Shown here: positions 58,801-64,000 of the stretch, piece after piece
How positions within the stretch are numbered: position 1 is the first letter of the stretch
Layout: each line of letters opens with the position of its first letter
Source: Tetragonia tetragonoides
Taxonomy: Eukaryota; Streptophyta; Magnoliopsida; Caryophyllales; Aizoaceae
Length of the DNA stretch: 64,000 nt
Direction of reading: 5' to 3'
NCBI GenBank assembly: GCA_038025085.1
Contig: CM076139.1
Span: 46,356,807-46,420,806, forward strand
Program-made: the position numbers and the translations under genes
The notes under the pieces: generated by a model
What the model saw: only the letters and a program-made list of their open reading frames with translations
The model's database searches: none
What the model was told of the DNA's origin: nothing

Positions 58801-61072
58801 AGCCTTGGAGCACATATAACGAAGGTATGATGATTTAAAATATCCCTTATATTATTTGAAACTGGAAATATGTGTTGTTAGAATGGCAATGCTTTTTTTT
58901 TGTTTTTGGCCTGAAATAGAACTTGACCTCTGCCTATCTAGAGTGTGTAAAACAGAACAATTCTTATAAGTAACAAACATATTACAAAGAAATGAATCAA
59001 CTGCAACATAATAGTGAGACTTATACTACGTATGTCGTTGTGTGACAGGTTTATTCAGTGAAGTTGGACGAGTGGACAGATGACCAAGTAAATAACTTGG
59101 AGGAAATGGGTGGGAATATTGTAGCCAACAAAAAGTATGAAGCCTGTATGCCTTTAAACATAAAGAAACCAAGAGCAGATTCCGGTATAGAGGAGCGCTC
59201 TGATTATATATGGTAAAGCATACTCCTATGATTAATGATGTTATGCAGCACTTGCGAGGCTCGACCTGATTAGTGTACCCCTTTTGTGGCTGCCCAGGAG
59301 GAAATATGAGCTGCAACAATTTATGAACTCAGATGAAGTAATGAGCTGTCCATTTCCACGCCCTACAACTTCATCATCATATCTAAGTCCGTCAAGCAGG
59401 AATTTAGTCCTAGCAATTGATAGGAAACATATAGAAAAACAAGTAAGCAGTCTTCGTATATCAGGGATTGGGCATGCATTTCGGAATAGCTGGAAAAGAA
59501 AAGAGGAGACTAGAGGCGGCAAAAAGGGTGACACATCGGTAATATTTATATTTCAACTAGCAGTTATCTTTTATTGCCTTCTCAACTCTTGCGTCAGGCC
59601 TGTAGACTGCACAGAGGAGGAACTTTCCATAGATTTTCCACCGACTCTTCGACTTACCCAACTAAGTTGGCTTAGTGTTTTCGTTTATTTAGAGAAAATA
59701 GTCGATAACAGTTTCTTTCTAGCCCTCATTAGGAACTTTTCGTGTACCTCAAGTGATGATAACAAATTTATAATAGATACCATGATTTCTGTTTTGTGGT
59801 TAAATGTCTTACATTTCTAATTCTTCTGTTCACAGCCAGGTATGATTGAATTTGTTGGACTGATAAAAGTAAATGTGGTTAAAGGAACCAACCTAGCAAT
59901 CCGGGATATGGTGTCCAGTGACCCATATGTCATCCTTTCGCTAGGACAACAAGTAAGCATCTTCTTATATTGTATCTCAGGTATATGTATAATCACTCCT
60001 CTGCTTCTATTGATCTCTGTGAAATTTCTTGCAGTCGGTGAAGACCCGTGTCATAAAAAACAACTTAAACCCAGTATGGAATGAAAAGCTGATGCTGTCA
60101 ATTCCTGACTGTATCCCCCCTTTAAAATTGGTGAGTTGATTTCTTTTCCAAATAATCTAATTATCTGATTGATCAGGTATTGAACCACATTATGATGCAC
60201 ATATACTTTCTTTTTATATGCATCTTTGAATACAATCCGAGTCCGCTTTGTCTCTGCATTTTATGTTGCAGTCCTCGTGTACAGTTGTATTTCATCTTCT
60301 TAGGTAAGGCTAATCACTGATGATTTTGATCATGAAAATCAATTGCCTTTCACAATCTGTTTCGTACCATTGGAGTTATGGAGCTAACACATGGGATATG
60401 GAGCTTGAATGAAGATGCTTTTGATTGGATTAGTTGGTGCTCTTTAAACCTCTCTGTAATTGCTATGGTGAGGGTGCATACATCTAGGTATCTAACCCAT
60501 CCTTGACTAGTTGAACCAAAGTAGGAGCCTCTTGAGAGGTCTTCAGATAGTGGCCTGATTTGATATACTAATAGCTTTCTTGGAAAACAATGCAAAATAG
60601 AAAGAAATACAGTTATATTGTATGCACAAAATACTCGAGAAATGAGCTCCGGAAAGATCATGCTCTGATTGAAGCCATCTTGAAATCTGGTCCATTTCTT
60701 TTCCATGCCATCATTTTAAATTTTACCTTTTCTTCCGTGTTCGTCGATCTATCATATATATTAGGAAAGACTGACTTAAGTTATTTACAGCTTGTGTATG
60801 ACAAGGACACCTTCACCACCGACGATTTCATGGGCCAAGCTGAAATCGACATTCAACCTCTGGTCTCTGCTGCTAAGGCTTATGAGCGATCAACGCTCAA
60901 TGAGCCAATGCAGCTTGGAAAATGGATAGCAAGCAAAGATAACACCCTTGTGAAGGACAGCATAATCTCTCTTATAGAGGGGACAGTAAAGCAGGAAATG
61001 TCGATCAAGCTACAAAATGTGGAAAGAGGAGTCCTAGATCTTGAGCTTGAATGTGTCCCGCTTACACAATAG
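55848..61072 (+). CDS. AGD12-like: ARF-GAP with C2 domain (AGD12/ZAC-like) with N-terminal repeat extension
   Basis: Nine coding exons: 55848-55890, 56969-57283, 57521-57605, 58749-58824, 59049-59212, 59298-59538, 59836-59952, 60035-60130, 60791-61072. All are GT-AG and in frame, giving 472 aa. The ARF-GAP zinc finger is C137-x2-C140-x16-C157-x2-C160, with the arginine finger R165 in HRSLG. A linker with a Ser-rich stretch follows. The C2 domain (about residues 311-420) has the Ca/lipid loop residues in SSDPYV and [12 protein letters not shown] and ends in ECVPLTQ. Relatives stimulate GTP hydrolysis by ARF GTPases at membranes bound through C2. They are about 335 aa long. Here exons 1-2 add about 120 aa with 14 five-residue repeats (residues 26-95). 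The start is the least certain part; a later start near exon 3 would give the usual length. Confidence 0.88.
57001..57210 (+). repeat. 15-bp minisatellite in exon 2 of the ARF-GAP gene
   Basis: Fourteen 15-bp units, AAGCA(C/T)(A/C)AGCC(T/G)GAA in the best nine consecutive units (57046-57180), encode K-H-(Q/K)-P-E. Units 1-3 ([15 protein letters not shown]) are older variants. The unit length is a multiple of three, so copy-number changes keep the frame. Confidence 0.95.
57715..57785 (-). mobile_element. SINE fragment in ARF-GAP intron 3
   Basis: It contains TTGCCTCTTGTGAGGCTCCCC, the inverse of the GGGAGCCTCTTGGGAGGCA hairpin seen at 52600. Diverged. Confidence 0.4.
60468..60545 (+). mobile_element. 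SINE fragment in ARF-GAP intron 8
   Basis: GGTGAGGGTGCATACATCTA, then AGGAGCCTCTTGAGAGG, matches in order the minus-strand element at 52600-52660 (GGGTAAGGTTGCGTAC, then GGGAGCCTCTTGGGAGG). Confidence 0.55.
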
Positions 61073-61440
61073 AAGGCAATGATTGAAGTATATGCAAATT
61101 TCTTATACCATCCGTTGCGCTTTCGCTTGCTAAACGAAGAGAATTGGTAAGGGAAACAAAGGGTTACTTAGACCCTTCGATAATTGTACACGAAGGTGCT
61201 TATATATAGTTAGTGTAACTCAAGGAAGGGAAACCCCAGCTGTGAGCTTAATCAGAGAATAGCACAAGTTGTAAATTCCTCTCTTTTCCCTCCTTCCTTT
61301 TCCTCCTCGTTGGTATAACAATGTCACATTGTGGATTAGAAACACTAGCAAAGATGAAGACTGTTAAATGTTGTAGTGTAGCCCCCATGCAAGACTTGAG
61401 CTACAAATACAAATGTAACCTCCAATGTACATTTAAGTCC

Positions 61441-61476
<36 letters not shown>

Positions 61477-62202
61477 TTTGAGATTCAGCAACAATGATAT
61501 CAGTTTGAGCCCCGTCATCTCTCTACAACTTGTACCTTCTGTTCTTACCTTTTTGTGCTGCATGTTCTACTCTTCTTTTGGTGTGTGATAATAGCAAAGA
61601 AATAGTTTCTGTACCGACTTGAAGATCTTACATAACAGAAAGCAGACTAGGTCGTTGTCTGACGAGGTTCCATGATCATCAAAGCTGAGACTCTGAAACT
61701 GGTTGGTTTATCTTTTTGGTTGCCAATATTTATACAAAACTTCTGCAATTACAAGATGCCATTATCAGGATTCAGTGACAGAGCTAAGTCACAACAGAGA
61801 AGCCTTGCCGAGGATGCTATTCGCTAGATGCCTAGACACATACTGGGAGGATTGGAAAGAACCCTAAAGAAGTTAGCCTTCTTAGAAGCAGTTTATTACA
61901 AAGCCAAGCCGTATACAAGAGCAGGAAGTCCAATGTTAGTGTTGAGTGTTGACACACAAGATTTGTTAGTTTGGTGAAACAGAATTTAAGCTACAAGAAT
62001 ATATAAACATCATAGACATAAGTGACCGGGAAATGTTGCATTAATTTACACAAAATAACAGGTTCATAACCTAAGGTTCATGTCAGACTGCCAATTTGAT
62101 TGTTGCAGTAGTCTTATATTGTGTTGTCGCTCCTATGTTAAAGGTAAGTAGTACAATGGTTTAGATTAGGAAAATGACCCTGTCCACAGCCATACTCATA
62201 TA
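61073..62202. other. 3' flank of the ARF-GAP gene
   Basis: Probable 3' UTR to about 61390. An A run of 33 (61441-61473) preceded by GTACATTTAAGTCCC could be the tail of a retroposed sequence; the body could not be assigned. Nothing coding is seen beyond. Confidence 0.45.
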
Positions 62203-62451
62203 CTTCCTCCATCCCGTGAAAATGTTCACATTAGTTTTTCACGGTTTTCAACGCACTACTTTGAACGTAATTAATTACAATTATATGAATATATAAATTA
62301 TAAAAATTATGATTTCCCGAAAGTAATATTTAAAATAAATCCAACAAAAGTATTTTTATATTATAAATCTTTATATTTTTTGACATATATATGGTCAAAA
62401 AAGTTTGACCTTGAAAAAACTAGTGAGAATATTTTCATAGAACGGAGAAAG
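62203..62451. mobile_element. Stowaway MITE (249 bp)
   Basis: The termini CTTCCTCCATCCCGTGAAAA and TTTTCATAGAACGGAGAAAG are imperfect inverted repeats. TA flanks lie at 62201-62202 and 62452-62453. The interior has the TATATAAATTATAAAAATTA core shared with the other Stowaways. Confidence 0.85.
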
Positions 62452-63514
62452 TACTAATACTATTCAAACACAAAACATATATCAGAAGTTTTGCGAGGAT
62501 CACAAAATTAAAACATTATAGGCAAGAAATCTTCTAATAGATACCACTAAGGTTTGTATACAAATAGAATGTACGCCAATATAGAATCTTCTAATATATA
62601 ACCGTAACGGTTTTGATTAACAAACTAATGTCGAGGGTATGAGTGGAAAGTAAATGCAAAAAATCAGCTTTTATTGGTTTTTTTACCAAAAACAAATGAT
62701 AGAGTTTTTCAGGAACAGAGAGAATAAAAAGACTAGATATACCAAAATGTGGATGGTATGAGTGTTTCGGTACTCTCATATCTCATCCCTTAATTAAAGT
62801 GGAAGGTTCAAAATTTGAAAATGAAAACACAGCTTGCTGGAGCACTAAGATGAGAGCTCTCAGTAGTCACCAGAGGGAGAACTTGTGCTTAATGCCGGCA
62901 CTACCACCATGTTTAATTAGTTGATCGAATGATCGTGATCACAAAGATACGTCCGTTTAAATAAGATTTTAGCGATCTTATGACAATAATTGAATCAATA
63001 GTTTTTTTCTTTTTTGATCATTAATAGAACCAATTGTTTTATATTTATTCATTATATTTAGCAAGTAGCAGCATGGTTCATAATGTATTTGAACTTAAAG
63101 ACATTATGGAGGTTGCTTACGCTAAACCATTGACTATGAGTTAACTAATTTAAAAAGCATTAGCAGACAATACAATAATTAAAATACGAAGGTAAAATAA
63201 TAGGTAGCAACTAGAAAATACTACGTGAAAGAAAGTGAGTGAAATAATTAAATAATCTTATTAATGCACGTTCATAAATCATAATTATCAAAATTGAAAA
63301 CATTTTATCATTTGCCTCCATGATGGCTCAACCATCCTCAACATGGACTCATGAATGTTGGTTTAAACTTGGTCAAGGGTGTAGTTGCGGATAGCTGTTT
63401 CACACTTTCACCATGATTAATTAACTGTTTTAGTTGGTTTTTAGACATGGACAGCTAGCTGCTTTGTTGTTTAGAAATGTAATTAGATTATGCCAGTTTG
63501 GCAAAATTAGCAAC

Positions 63515-63546
<32 letters not shown>

Positions 63547-64000
63547 AATTATTATTATTATTATTGTATGTTCTGTGGCTGAAATAGTTATGATTTGTTT
63601 ACCTAATGCGTTAAGAAGAAAAAAAGTGTTATTAATTAAATTGCATTTCTTTTCTTACCGATAAAAATTATGGACCATATCTTCACAGTAATTTACTTTA
63701 TCAGCCTTTAAAACGTAACTTCAAAAAGACTCATCTAACCACGTGCAACATTTGAGAAAATACCATATAAATACTCAATCATAACAGATGATCACAAATT
63801 CGTATTCCAAATCTTAATAAAACCAGAAATTAATGGTCGAAGATAAGTATAATGTCATTTAATTGTTATAAAATTAAATTCGTGCTAAAATTGCAATTGG
63901 CAAAACTTTGAGTTATTAATCGCAAGTCGCAACCCACTAATAGTTGATGTTATGGTCACCAATTTTCCCTAATTTGTATGCGGAGATTTGTAGAAAGATA
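62452..64000. other. AT-rich intergenic DNA to the window end
   Basis: No gene is recognised on either strand. It contains a palindromic AAT/ATT microsatellite, listed separately. Confidence 0.5.
63512..63567. repeat. palindromic AAT/ATT microsatellite
   Basis: About eleven AAT units are followed by CA and then about six ATT units, so the two halves can fold into a hairpin. Confidence 0.9.

Noticed and set aside
59539..59820. Extension of ARF-GAP exon 6 as coding sequence
   Set aside because: The open frame continues past the GTAATA donor, but the family sequence resumes at 59836 after an acceptor, so this is intron.

Overview
The window is nuclear DNA from a flowering plant, most likely a eudicot. 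It has short exons separated by AT-rich GT-AG introns, plant-specific gene families, and many plant mobile elements (Stowaway, hAT-like and CACTA-type elements, tRNA-derived SINEs, a probable solo LTR). The repeat style and two poorly known gene families would fit Caryophyllales (spinach/beet/quinoa relatives). That placement is only an inference, because nothing in the sequence fixes the species.

Three conserved housekeeping or signalling genes look intact. A SINA-type RING ubiquitin ligase lies at 599-2651 (+, 3 exons, 306 aa). The bifunctional UMP synthase lies at 4365-9122 (-, 7 exons, 482 aa). A plant ARF-GAP/C2 protein of the AGD12 type lies at 55848-61072 (+, 9 exons, 472 aa as modelled), with an unusual N-terminal pentapeptide repeat. 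They share no operon-like or pathway relation.

The 45 kb between UMP synthase and the ARF-GAP is accessory sequence. From left to right it holds: a hAT-like element carrying a nested Stowaway (9974-10796); a 3.3 kb probable solo LTR with TATA box, invaded by another hAT-like element (10869-14170); a CACTA MITE (14285-14718); two unrecognised small ORFs (15.2-15.7 kb); a frameshifted F-box gene (16784-18048, -); a CC-NB-LRR resistance pseudogene with at least two nonsense and three frame lesions (19314-23784, -); and a 4.4 kb Pack-type CACTA element carrying a decayed TPR-gene fragment (24660-29044). Next comes an intact intronless gene for a DUF4283/zinc-knuckle protein related to LINE ORF1 (copy A, 31083-32096, -). 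After it lie a degenerate FAR1/MULE gene flanked by GGTGAC-motif arrays (34.7-37.5 kb), more CACTA elements, a second DUF4283 copy with an intron and a frameshift (copy B, 41114-42656), a cluster of SINEs and nested Stowaways, a plant-specific six-coding-exon gene of unknown function (47930-51346), a third DUF4283 fragment (copy C, from 51538), a hAT MITE and a fold-back element.

The most unusual items are the in-frame 15-bp minisatellite in the ARF-GAP gene, the three dispersed copies of a stand-alone LINE-ORF1-like gene family that differ in intron content and zinc-knuckle integrity, the gene-capturing CACTA element, and the direct-repeat arrays around the FAR1 relic. Exon boundaries were placed by hand from reading frame, GT-AG sites and remembered family sequence. 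No alignment or expression data were available.
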